64,000 nucleotides of DNA from Paucihalobacter ruber (GTDB taxonomy: Bacteria; Bacteroidota; Bacteroidia; Flavobacteriales; Flavobacteriaceae): contig NZ_VHIQ01000001.1 of the NCBI RefSeq assembly GCF_006494535.1, forward strand, positions 684,736 to 748,735, given 5' to 3'. Shown here in pieces: positions 15,118-23,395 of this stretch. Below the pieces are notes generated by a model, which was not told the origin of the DNA, made no database searches, and saw only the letters and a program-made list of their open reading frames with translations. Positions within the stretch are counted from its first letter, which is position 1; every line of letters begins with the position of its first letter. A program made the position numbers and the translations under genes.

Positions 15118-18100
15118 ATGTCTGAAAATAAAAATCTCAATAAAGAATTTAAACTCTCGACCTGGGCTATCGCCAATAAAACCACTATGTATGTGGTAAT
15201 TATGGTTATTCTGGTGTTGGGTGCTTCGGCTTATTTTTCGATGCCGCGCGAAGATTTCCCCGAAATTAAAGAAACCAAAATTTACATCAGTACCGTATAT
15301 CCCGGTAACACTGCTGAAGATATTGAAAAACTCATCACCAATCCGCTGGAAGACAAATTAAAAACAGTTAGTAATGTTGTTGAGATAACTTCTACGTCTC
15401 AAGAAGATTACTCTATTGTTATAGTAGAATTTGATGATGATATACCGGTTGATATTGCCAAACAAAAAGTTAAAGACCAAATTGATACTGAGGTTGCCAG
15501 CGAAGATTGGCCAACCTTTAACGGTGCCAAAGTAGACCCTAATGTTTTTGATTTAAGTATTAGTGAAGAAATACCTATTCTAAACGTCAATCTGTCGGGC
15601 GATTACCCAACCGAAAAACTTAAAGATTTTGCAGAATACCTTCAGGATGAAATAGAAAACCTTATCGAAATTAAACAAGCCGATATCAGAGGTGTTCAGG
15701 ATAACGAAGTTGAAGTAGCCGTTGATATTTATAAAATGATGGCTTCTCAAGTTAGTTTCGACGATGTAATCAACGCCATTAATCAAGGAAACGTTACTAT
15801 TTCGGCAGGCAATTTAATAGCAAGCGGACAAAGACGAACGCTAAGAGTAGTTGGCGAGATTGAAAAACCTAACGACCTGGCCGATTTTGTGGTTAAGTCT
15901 GAAAATAATAGCGCTATTTACCTTAAAGATATCGCTGAAATAAATTTTAAAGAAAAAGACAAAACTACTTATGCCAGAAAAGATGGTGAACCGGTTGTGA
16001 TGCTCGATGTTAAAAAACGTGCCGGTAAAAACATGGTGGAGGCTACCGAAAAGGTGAAGGCTATTGTGAATAACGCCATCGAAAATGTGTTTCCTCCAAA
16101 CCTTGAAGTTACCATCACCAACGATTTGTCTGATAAAACTATTAGTCAGGTTGAGGATTTGGTCAACAACATTATTTTCGGGGTAATTTTGGTAGTAACA
16201 GTATTGATGTTCTTCTTAGGATTTAAAAACGCGCTTTTTGTTGGTTTTGCCATCCCCATGTCAATGTTTATGTCGCTTATGATTTTAAGTGCCCTTGGCT
16301 ACACACTCAATACCATGATTTTATTTGGATTGATTATGGGTCTAGGTATGTTGGTAGACAATGGTATCGTGGTTGTAGAAAACGTTTATCGTTTAATGGA
16401 CGAAGAAGGCATGTCGCGCGTTGAAGCTGCTAAAAAAGGTATTGGTGAAATCGCCTACCCCATTATTATATCAACAGTAACCACCGTGGCGGCATTTGTT
16501 CCGTTGGGTTTGTGGCCGGGTTTGTTTGGGCAGTTTATGATTTATTTTCCTATCACGCTATCGGTTGTGTTAGGTTCTTCGTTGGTAGTGGCTATATTTT
16601 TTAACTCGGTTTTGGTGTCTCAATTCATGAAGGTTGAAGACAAAGAAATGCCTTTAAAAAGAATTATCAGGCTATCGGCTATTATAGGTGGATTTGGTCT
16701 GCTTATTCTAATTGTAGGCGGACCCTACCGCGGGTTGGGAACACTAATGATTGTAAGTGCCATAATGGTTTGGGTATACAGACTATTTTTAAGAAAAGCA
16801 GCCAATTATTTTCAAAAACACACCTTGTCAAAGCTTGAGAACGCTTATGAACGCACCCTTAAATATGCACTAAGCTCTTGGAGACCTTATGCCATTGTTG
16901 TTTCTACTTTTGTACTACTATTTTTAGCTTTTGGCGGATTTGGAGCTTCGATAGCAAGCCAGCGTACCAAAATTGAATTTTTCCCCGATAATAAACCCAA
17001 TCAAATTATTGTTTACATAGAATACCCGGAAGGTACAGACATTGAAAAAACCAACGCCATTACCAAACAAATTGAGCAACAAGTCTTTAATATTTTAAAT
17101 GAGGATATCTACCTGGAAGGCGATTATAATTACATGGTTGAAAGCGCCGTTTCACAGGTAGGCGAAGGTTCCGGTAACCCACAAACCGATGGAGGCTCAG
17201 CCGCCGAAATGCCTCATAAAGGTAAGATTACCGCTACAATGCGTCAGTTTAAGTACCGTAAAGGCCAAGACAGCGAAGCCCTTCGTCAAAAAGTTCAACA
17301 AGCGCTTACCGGTATTTATCCGGGTGTTTTAATTTCTGTAGAAAAAGATGCCAACGGTCCGCCTGCAGGCGCGCCCATCAATATAGAACTTGAAGGTAAA
17401 GATTACGATCAGCTTATTGAAACGGCTGAAAATATGCGGCGGTTTATCAATGCGCAAAATGTTGCAGGCATAGACGAATTAAAAATTGATGTAAACAAGG
17501 CCAAACCAACCATGAAGGTGATTGTTGATAGAGAAAAAGCAGGCGAACTGGGCGTTAAAACAGGTCAGGTTGGTCAGCAACTGCGCAACTCAATTTTTGG
17601 TGCCAAAGCAGGTATTTATAAAAAAGATGGTGACGATTATGATATTTATGTGCGCTTTAATGAAGATTTGAGATACAACACCAGCGCTATTTTTAATCAG
17701 AATATCACATTTAGAGATATGGCATCTGGTCAGGTTAGAAATATTCCTGTATCTTCTGTAGCCAGCCATACCAATACCAGTGGTTTTAGTGCTATAAAAC
17801 ACAGGGACGCAAAACGTGTTGTAACAGTTTACTCGGCTTTAGCTCCGGGATTTGTGGATGCTGCTGCGGTGGTTGGTACCATCCAAGAAGAAATGAAAAA
17901 CTTCACACAATTACCCGATGATATTAAAATTGATTACACAGGCCAAATCGAAGAACAAAACAAACAGCAGGCCTTTTTAATGGGTGCCTTTTTTAAAGGT
18001 CTGGGACTTATTTTTTTCATTTTAATCTTTCAATTTAACTCGGTATCGAAACCGGCGATTATTATGCTAGCCATATTTTTAAGTTTAATTGGTGTTTTTG

Positions 18101-18618
18101 GCGGACTCATTATAACAGGTTGGTCTTTCGTTATTATGATGACCATGATGGGTATTATTGCATTGGCCGGAATTGTGGTAAACAATGGTGTGGTACTCCT
18201 AGATTACGCCCAATTGCTCATCGACAGAAAGAAACAAGAACTCAATATGAACCCATCGGCATATCTTCCGGCAAACATTTTGTTTCTAACTATTGTACGT
18301 GCCGGAAAAGCCAGATTGCGACCCGTTTTATTGACAGCCATTACCACTATTTTAGGTTTAATTCCGTTAGCCATAGGTTTGAATATTAACTTTTTTACAC
18401 TGTTTTCTGATTTTGACGCCAATATTTACATTGGTGGAGATAACGTAATATTCTGGGGGCCATTGGCATGGACTGTCATTTTTGGACTGTTCGTGGCTAC
18501 CTTTTTAACGCTTATTGTGGTGCCAATTATGTTCTATTTGTCAATGATTTTGAAAATGTGGTTTTTCAAAAAATTTAAAAAAGATTTACAAGTAATAGAA
18601 GACACCCCGCTTTTCTAA
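15118..18618 (+). CDS. RND family inner-membrane efflux transporter
   Basis: A 1,166-residue proton-driven pump with the RND layout: one helix near 20-40, a large periplasmic porter loop, six helices (about 345-560), a second helix near 595-615, a second porter loop and a final helix group (about 925-1150). The motif G-M-L-V-D-N-G-I-V-V-V-E-N-V-Y in TM4 carries the proton-relay Asp, and the second half has G-I-V-V-N-N-G-V-V-L-L-D-Y-A. It is slightly longer than AcrB (about 1,050). The substrate cannot be told from sequence. A strong terminator follows. Confidence 0.94.
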   Translation: MSENKNLNKEFKLSTWAIANKTTMYVVIMVILVLGASAYFSMPREDFPEIKETKIYISTVYPGNTAEDIEKLITNPLEDKLKTVSNVVEITSTSQEDYSIVIVEFDDDIPVDIAKQKVKDQIDTEVASEDWPTFNGAKVDPNVFDLSISEEIPILNVNLSGDYPTEKLKDFAEYLQDEIENLIEIKQADIRGVQDNEVEVAVDIYKMMASQVSFDDVINAINQGNVTISAGNLIASGQRRTLRVVGEIEKPNDLADFVVKSENNSAIYLKDIAEINFKEKDKTTYARKDGEPVVMLDVKKRAGKNMVEATEKVKAIVNNAIENVFPPNLEVTITNDLSDKTISQVEDLVNNIIFGVILVVTVLMFFLGFKNALFVGFAIPMSMFMSLMILSALGYTLNTMILFGLIMGLGMLVDNGIVVVENVYRLMDEEGMSRVEAAKKGIGEIAYPIIISTVTTVAAFVPLGLWPGLFGQFMIYFPITLSVVLGSSLVVAIFFNSVLVSQFMKVEDKEMPLKRIIRLSAIIGGFGLLILIVGGPYRGLGTLMIVSAIMVWVYRLFLRKAANYFQKHTLSKLENAYERTLKYALSSWRPYAIVVSTFVLLFLAFGGFGASIASQRTKIEFFPDNKPNQIIVYIEYPEGTDIEKTNAITKQIEQQVFNILNEDIYLEGDYNYMVESAVSQVGEGSGNPQTDGGSAAEMPHKGKITATMRQFKYRKGQDSEALRQKVQQALTGIYPGVLISVEKDANGPPAGAPINIELEGKDYDQLIETAENMRRFINAQNVAGIDELKIDVNKAKPTMKVIVDREKAGELGVKTGQVGQQLRNSIFGAKAGIYKKDGDDYDIYVRFNEDLRYNTSAIFNQNITFRDMASGQVRNIPVSSVASHTNTSGFSAIKHRDAKRVVTVYSALAPGFVDAAAVVGTIQEEMKNFTQLPDDIKIDYTGQIEEQNKQQAFLMGAFFKGLGLIFFILIFQFNSVSKPAIIMLAIFLSLIGVFGGLIITGWSFVIMMTMMGIIALAGIVVNNGVVLLDYAQLLIDRKKQELNMNPSAYLPANILFLTIVRAGKARLRPVLLTAITTILGLIPLAIGLNINFFTLFSDFDANIYIGGDNVIFWGPLAWTVIFGLFVATFLTLIVVPIMFYLSMILKMWFFKKFKKDLQVIEDTPLF

Positions 18619-18678
18619 TATTAAAAGGAAGGTATCTGATATAATCACTGAAGAGTCATTTTATTGATTAGTAGCTAC

Positions 18679-18700
18679 AGCCATTACAATTGTAATGGCT
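18679..18700 (+). terminator. Terminator of the efflux operon
   Basis: A perfect 22-bp palindrome, AGCCATTACAA-TTGTAATGGCT, followed by seven T, about 60 bp after the pump stop. Confidence 0.9.
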
Positions 18701-18728
18701 TTTTTTATTTAAACTGCACAAACTTCAT

Positions 18729-18736
18729 TAAATTTG
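18729..18736 (+). promoter_or_regulatory. aspS -7 promoter box
   Basis: TAAATTTG matches the Bacteroidota -7 consensus perfectly. It overlaps an in-frame TTG (18734), which rules that codon out as the aspS start. Confidence 0.6.
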
Positions 18737-18778
18737 CGCACCGTTATAACAAGGGTTTTCACTAGAAGAATATTTTTT

Positions 18779-20530
18779 ATGTATAGAAGTCATAATTGCG
18801 GACAATTAAGATCGTCACACATCAACACCGAAGTAACTTTAGCCGGTTGGGTACAAAAAATAAGAGATAAAGGTTTTATTACATGGGTAGATTTAAGAGA
18901 CAGATACGGTGTTACACAGCTGGTTTTTGATGAAGAACGCACTTCAGAAAGTATTTTTAAAACGGCTCAAAAGCTGGGAAGAGAATTTGTAATTCAGGTT
19001 AAAGGAACGGTAATAGAACGCGCTTCAAAAAACCCAAACATTCCTACCGGTGATATAGAAGTGCTGGTTAATGAACTTCAAATTTTAAATATTTCTAAAG
19101 TACCTCCTTTCACTATTGAAGACCAAACCGACGGTGGCGATGAGTTGCGCATGCAGTTTCGTTATCTCGACATAAGAAGAAATCCGGTTAAAAATAGCTT
19201 GATTTTTAGGCATAAGGTGGCACAAGCCGTTAGAAATTATTTGTCTTCAAAAGATTTTATAGAAGTTGAAACGCCCTACCTCATCAAATCTACACCCGAA
19301 GGAGCCCGAGACTTCGTAGTACCTTCGCGTATGAATCCCGGTGAATTTTACGCTTTACCACAGTCGCCACAAACCTTTAAGCAATTGCTTATGGTAGGTG
19401 GTATGGATAAATATTTTCAAATTGTAAAATGTTTTAGAGATGAAGATTTACGCGCCGACCGCCAGCCCGAATTCACTCAAATAGACTGCGAAATGGCCTT
19501 TGTAAATCAAGAAGACATTTTAAATACTTTTGAAGGCTTAACCAGACATTTACTTAAAGAAATTAATGGTGTTGAAGTAGATGCGTTTCCGCGTATGACC
19601 TATGATGACGCCATGCGCCTATACGGCAACGACAAACCAGATATTAGATTTGGTATGCAGTTTGGCGAGCTAAACAATGTTGCCAAACACAAAGATTTTA
19701 ACGTGTTTAACACAGCCGAATTGGTTGTTGGTATTGCAGTTCCGGGCGGTAATGCATTTACCAGAAAAGAAATAGACCAGCTTATAGACTGGGTTAAACG
19801 TCCACAAATAGGAGCCTTGGGAATGGTGTATGTACGCTGCAACGAAGACGGTACTTTCAAATCATCGGTTGATAAATTTTACAATGAAGAAGATTTAAAA
19901 GCCTGGGCAGATATAACCCAAGCCAAACCCGGCGATTTAATTTGTGTACTTTCAGGCGAAACCAATAAAGTTAGATCGCAATTAAGCACCTTAAGAATGG
20001 AACTTGCCAACCGCTTGGGGTTAAGAAAACCTAACGAGTTTGCGCCACTCTGGGTAGTAGATTTTCCTTTGTTGGAATGGGATGAAGACACCCAGCGTTA
20101 TCATGCCATGCACCATCCGTTTACGTCACCAAAACCGGGGCAGTTAGAATTATTAGATACCAACCCCGGAGCCGTAAAAGCGAATGCCTACGATTTGGTC
20201 TTAAACGGTAACGAAATTGGTGGCGGCTCCATTAGAATACACGACAAAAAAACACAAGCCGTCATGCTAAGACATTTAGGATTTAGCGATGAAGATGCAA
20301 AAGCCCAATTTGGATTTTTAATGGATGCCTTTGAATACGGCGCACCACCGCACGGCGGCATTGCTTTTGGTTTGGATAGACTTGTTGCTATTTTAGGCGG
20401 ACAAGAAACTATTAGAGACTTTATAGCCTTCCCAAAAAATAATTCGGGGAGAGATGTTATGATTGATGCGCCGGCCAAAATAGATGAGGCTCAACTGGAA
20501 GAGTTACATTTAAAAGTGCAGTCAAAATAA
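18779..20530 (+). CDS. aspS: Aspartyl-tRNA synthetase
   Basis: A 583-residue class II synthetase charging tRNA-Asp. The N-terminal OB-fold anticodon-binding domain contains [12 protein letters not shown]. Catalytic motifs follow: motif 2 with [18 protein letters not shown], the bacterial GAD insertion domain, and motif 3 [13 protein letters not shown]. It starts [10 protein letters not shown], the usual AspRS beginning, which selects ATG 18779. The insertion domain marks the bacterial type; whether it also charges tRNA-Asn was not assessed. Confidence 0.96.
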   Translation: MYRSHNCGQLRSSHINTEVTLAGWVQKIRDKGFITWVDLRDRYGVTQLVFDEERTSESIFKTAQKLGREFVIQVKGTVIERASKNPNIPTGDIEVLVNELQILNISKVPPFTIEDQTDGGDELRMQFRYLDIRRNPVKNSLIFRHKVAQAVRNYLSSKDFIEVETPYLIKSTPEGARDFVVPSRMNPGEFYALPQSPQTFKQLLMVGGMDKYFQIVKCFRDEDLRADRQPEFTQIDCEMAFVNQEDILNTFEGLTRHLLKEINGVEVDAFPRMTYDDAMRLYGNDKPDIRFGMQFGELNNVAKHKDFNVFNTAELVVGIAVPGGNAFTRKEIDQLIDWVKRPQIGALGMVYVRCNEDGTFKSSVDKFYNEEDLKAWADITQAKPGDLICVLSGETNKVRSQLSTLRMELANRLGLRKPNEFAPLWVVDFPLLEWDEDTQRYHAMHHPFTSPKPGQLELLDTNPGAVKANAYDLVLNGNEIGGGSIRIHDKKTQAVMLRHLGFSDEDAKAQFGFLMDAFEYGAPPHGGIAFGLDRLVAILGGQETIRDFIAFPKNNSGRDVMIDAPAKIDEAQLEELHLKVQSK

Positions 20531-20568
20531 CAATCGCAACTTTAATACATTTTTGATAAATTTAATTC

Positions 20569-22350
20569 ATGAACCACCAAACTAAATTTATCAAACAGTT
20601 GCTAATTTGGAGATACAAATTTATCTCTGAAAGAAACTTTCTATTCTTTTTAAGCATTCTAATTGGATTGCTTTCCGGTTTGGTTTCGGTGGTGTTAAAA
20701 AACCTGACTTTTGCCATTCAGAACCTATTAAAAAAGGGGATTATTTTTTCTGAAAACCAGTTGTATTTTATACTACCCATAGTAGGTTTATGGCTGGTGT
20801 TTCAATTTGTAAAACGCATTAGTAAAGAACCGGTACAGCACAGTTTATCAAATGTGCTATTTGCCTTATCTAAAAAAGACGGACTTTTAAGTCGTAAAAA
20901 TATTTATTATCCCCTTATCACGGCACCTTTAACTGTTGGCTTTGGTGGTTCGGTTGGACTGCTGGGGCCTGCCATTGCATCGGCTTCGGCTTTAAGTTCT
21001 AATGTAAGCAGATGGTTTCACGTAGACCGAAAAACGCGTAGTTTACTTATTGGCTGTGCCGCAGCCGGCGCCATTGCCTCTATTTTTAAATCACCCATTG
21101 CTGCCATTATTTTTGCCATTGAAGTATTTAGTCTTGATTTAACATTTGCTTCATTATTACCTTTATTAATTGCCTCAATATCATCGGTGCTTACCTCTTA
21201 TTTTTTTTTAGGCGATGATGCTATTTTCAATTTTACGGTGATAGACAAATTTAGAATAAGAGACACGGCATTTTACCTTTTACTTGGTTTGGGAACCGGA
21301 GTTGCTTCTATTTATTTTTCTAAAATTCACTTTAAAATATCAGCCTTTTTTGGCAAGATTAAATCAGCTAAAGCCCGACTTATCATAGGCGGATTTGCCA
21401 TTGGGGTGATGCTGTATTTTATTCCACCTTTATACGGTGAAGGTTTTGGATATATCAATAATTTAATGGCCGGAAACCATATTGAAGCCTTAGGAAAAAC
21501 CCCGTTTAACAGCGAACTCAATAACATATGGGTGGTCATAGCTTTACTATTCGGAGTCACCATTTTTAAAGCGGTCGCCATGACCACCACGTTTGCCGCA
21601 GGTGGTACCGGTGGTATTATTATTCCAACACTGGTTATGGGCAGCACTTTAGGAAATGTGGTCGCTAAAATTATTAATAATTTGGGATTTGGTTTTGAGG
21701 TGTCAGAATCTAATTTCACCTTGGTGGGTATGGCCGGACTTATTGCGGGAGTGCTGCATGCGCCACTAACTGCCATATTTTTAATTGCTGAAATTACAGG
21801 TGGTTACCAATTATTTGTGCCGCTGATGATTACTGTTTCAATGTCGTTTATTATCAGTAAAAACAGTCTTAATTATACTATTTACAACAAAGAACTCGCT
21901 GAAAAAGGTGCCTTATTAACTCAGGATAAGGATAAAAACGTGCTAACAGTTATGAAGCTCGACAATGTTATTGAAACCGATTTTATCCAGTTAAGACCCG
22001 AGATGAGCTTAGAAGATATGCTTATGAAAGGCGTTTCAAAATCTAGCCGAAACCTATTTCCGGTTACCAATGTTCGAGAGGAATTTTTAGGTATAGTTTT
22101 GCTCGACGATATACGCTCTGTTATGTTTGATCAAAGTCTATATCATTCAACCTCAGTAGAAACTTTTATGCACAATCCACCGGCCGTTATTATCTATGAG
22201 CAAGACGATATGCAGGCAGTAATGAAGAAGTTTCAAACATCCGGTGCATGGAATTTACCGGTTTTAAAAGATGATAAATACTATGGTTTTGTGTCAAAAT
22301 CAAAACTGCTTACTGCATATAGAAATGAATTGATTAACTTTACATCCTGA
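20569..22350 (+). CDS. CLC-family chloride transport protein with CBS domains
   Basis: A 593-residue CLC protein. The membrane part spans about 20-430, followed by a C-terminal pair of CBS domains (about 455-593) that usually bind nucleotides. Selectivity-filter blocks are visible at G-F-G-G-S-V-G-L-L-G-P (about 124-134) and G-G-T-G-G-I-I-I-P-T. The gating glutamate of the classic G-x-E-G-P motif is replaced by leucine (L132, codon 20962-20964). In characterised CLC proteins, loss of this residue uncouples proton exchange, so this may be a passive anion pathway. It is followed by a small membrane protein gene 21 bp away. Confidence 0.92.
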   Translation: MNHQTKFIKQLLIWRYKFISERNFLFFLSILIGLLSGLVSVVLKNLTFAIQNLLKKGIIFSENQLYFILPIVGLWLVFQFVKRISKEPVQHSLSNVLFALSKKDGLLSRKNIYYPLITAPLTVGFGGSVGLLGPAIASASALSSNVSRWFHVDRKTRSLLIGCAAAGAIASIFKSPIAAIIFAIEVFSLDLTFASLLPLLIASISSVLTSYFFLGDDAIFNFTVIDKFRIRDTAFYLLLGLGTGVASIYFSKIHFKISAFFGKIKSAKARLIIGGFAIGVMLYFIPPLYGEGFGYINNLMAGNHIEALGKTPFNSELNNIWVVIALLFGVTIFKAVAMTTTFAAGGTGGIIIPTLVMGSTLGNVVAKIINNLGFGFEVSESNFTLVGMAGLIAGVLHAPLTAIFLIAEITGGYQLFVPLMITVSMSFIISKNSLNYTIYNKELAEKGALLTQDKDKNVLTVMKLDNVIETDFIQLRPEMSLEDMLMKGVSKSSRNLFPVTNVREEFLGIVLLDDIRSVMFDQSLYHSTSVETFMHNPPAVIIYEQDDMQAVMKKFQTSGAWNLPVLKDDKYYGFVSKSKLLTAYRNELINFTS

Positions 22351-22371
22351 AAAAGAGTAATACTTAAAGAG

Positions 22372-22608
22372 ATGAAAACCATTATCTGGATTTGTTTTTT
22401 AGCTTCGTTAGCCAGCATTATTTTTGGTTTAAGTACAGAGACTGAACAATCACAAAAAATGATTGGTTTTGGGGTTTCGGGTATGTTTTTTATTGTATTT
22501 CCGCTATTTTCATACCATCGTTGGAAAGACAAAAAGGTTGAAGACTACATGCTAACCAAGGAGAATTTAGATAAAATGCGTGAGAATCAGCGTAAAAATA
22601 AGTACTAG
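22372..22608 (+). CDS. Small two-helix membrane protein
   Basis: A 78-residue protein with two hydrophobic helices (about 4-21 and 30-46), the second ending F-P-L-F-S-Y-H-R-W-K, and a charged, likely cytoplasmic tail (K-D-K-K-V-E-D-Y-M-L-T). No named family is recognised. It lies 21 bp after the CLC gene on the same strand and is probably co-transcribed. Confidence 0.7.
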   Translation: MKTIIWICFLASLASIIFGLSTETEQSQKMIGFGVSGMFFIVFPLFSYHRWKDKKVEDYMLTKENLDKMRENQRKNKY

Positions 22609-22663
22609 GCTGCGCTTCAACTAAATTATTTTTGATATTAACAACTTTGAATTAATTAAATTC

Positions 22664-22671
22664 TACCTTTG
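22664..22671 (+). promoter_or_regulatory. Cold-shock gene -7 box
   Basis: TACCTTTG is a perfect TAnnTTTG match 24 bp before the ATG at 22696. An in-frame upstream start (22669) falls inside it and is rejected. Confidence 0.6.
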
Positions 22672-22695
22672 TACTTTAATTTTTATTTTATTACA

Positions 22696-22887
22696 ATGAC
22701 TGGAACAGTTAAATTTTTTAATGAATCTAAAGGATTCGGATTTATTACCAACAATGACACAGGCAAAGACATCTTTGTACACGTTTCAAATTTAGGTGGT
22801 TTAAGCCTAAACGAAGGTGACGAAGTATCTTATACCGAAGAAGAAGGCAGAAAAGGAAAGGTTGCTGCCAACGTGCAGGTAATCTAA
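22696..22887 (+). CDS. Cold-shock domain protein
   Basis: A 63-residue single CSD protein of the CspA type that binds single-stranded nucleic acid. RNP1 is K-G-F-G-F-I and RNP2 is D-I-F-V-H-V-S, both intact. It starts [12 protein letters not shown]. It has its own promoter and a strong terminator 26 bp after the stop, so it is a single-gene unit. Confidence 0.95.
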   Translation: MTGTVKFFNESKGFGFITNNDTGKDIFVHVSNLGGLSLNEGDEVSYTEEEGRKGKVAANVQVI

Positions 22888-22912
22888 TAACCATAAAATT
22901 ATTAGAATGTAG

Positions 22913-22933
22913 ACGCCCTGAAATTCAGGGCGT
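22913..22933. terminator. Terminator between the cold-shock gene and tadA
   Basis: ACGCCCTGAA pairs with TTCAGGGCGT, then TTTTT. It lies 3 bp before the tadA stop, so it ends the plus-strand cold-shock message and probably the minus-strand one too. Confidence 0.8.
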
Positions 22934-22935
22934 TT

Positions 22936-23388
22936 TTAATTTAAATTTCTTTTTTCAATAAAAAATCGCTTTAGTAGCGCTTCTGCTTCAGTTTCTAAGA
23001 CTCCGCCTTGAACCACAGTTTTTGGATGTAGTTGTGTTCCCATCTTTATAAAACCTCTGTTCTCATCACGCGCTGCAAATACTACTTTGCTTATTTGAGA
23101 CCAATACAAAGCGCCGGCACACATTTGGCAAGGTTCTAAAGTAACGTAAAGCGTACAACCGGTTAAATACTTCCCACCTAAAAAATTAGCTGCCGCAGTT
23201 ATTGCTTGCATTTCGGCATGAGCCGTTACATCGTTTAATAACTCTGTTAGATTGTGGGCTCTTGCAATAATTTGATTATCAACTACAATTACAGCGCCAA
23301 CAGGAACCTCGTTTTTCTCGAATGCCATTTCTGCCTCTTGCAAGGCTTTTTTCATAAAATATTCATCATTAAAAATAAATGGTTCCAA
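22936..23388 (-). CDS. tadA: tRNA-specific adenosine deaminase
   Basis: A 150-residue zinc deaminase converting the wobble adenosine of tRNA-Arg(ACG) to inosine. The zinc site is H-A-E (H57, catalytic E59) and P-C-Q-M-C (C87, C90). The length and the start M-E-P-F-I-F-N-D-E-Y-F-M-K-K-A-L fit the bacterial family. It lies 7 bp downstream of the secreted M36 protease gene on the same strand, an unusual partnering. Confidence 0.93.
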   Translation of the reverse strand: MEPFIFNDEYFMKKALQEAEMAFEKNEVPVGAVIVVDNQIIARAHNLTELLNDVTAHAEMQAITAAANFLGGKYLTGCTLYVTLEPCQMCAGALYWSQISKVVFAARDENRGFIKMGTQLHPKTVVQGGVLETEAEALLKRFFIEKRNLN

Positions 23389-23395
23389 AGTAAAA

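Noticed and set aside
18734-18778. Longer aspS start
   Set aside because: The TTG codon lies inside the TAAATTTG box, and known AspRS proteins start at M-Y-R-S-H.
21327-21776. 149-codon frame antisense to the CLC gene
   Set aside because: A shadow of the CLC coding strand; no domain, start signal or promoter.
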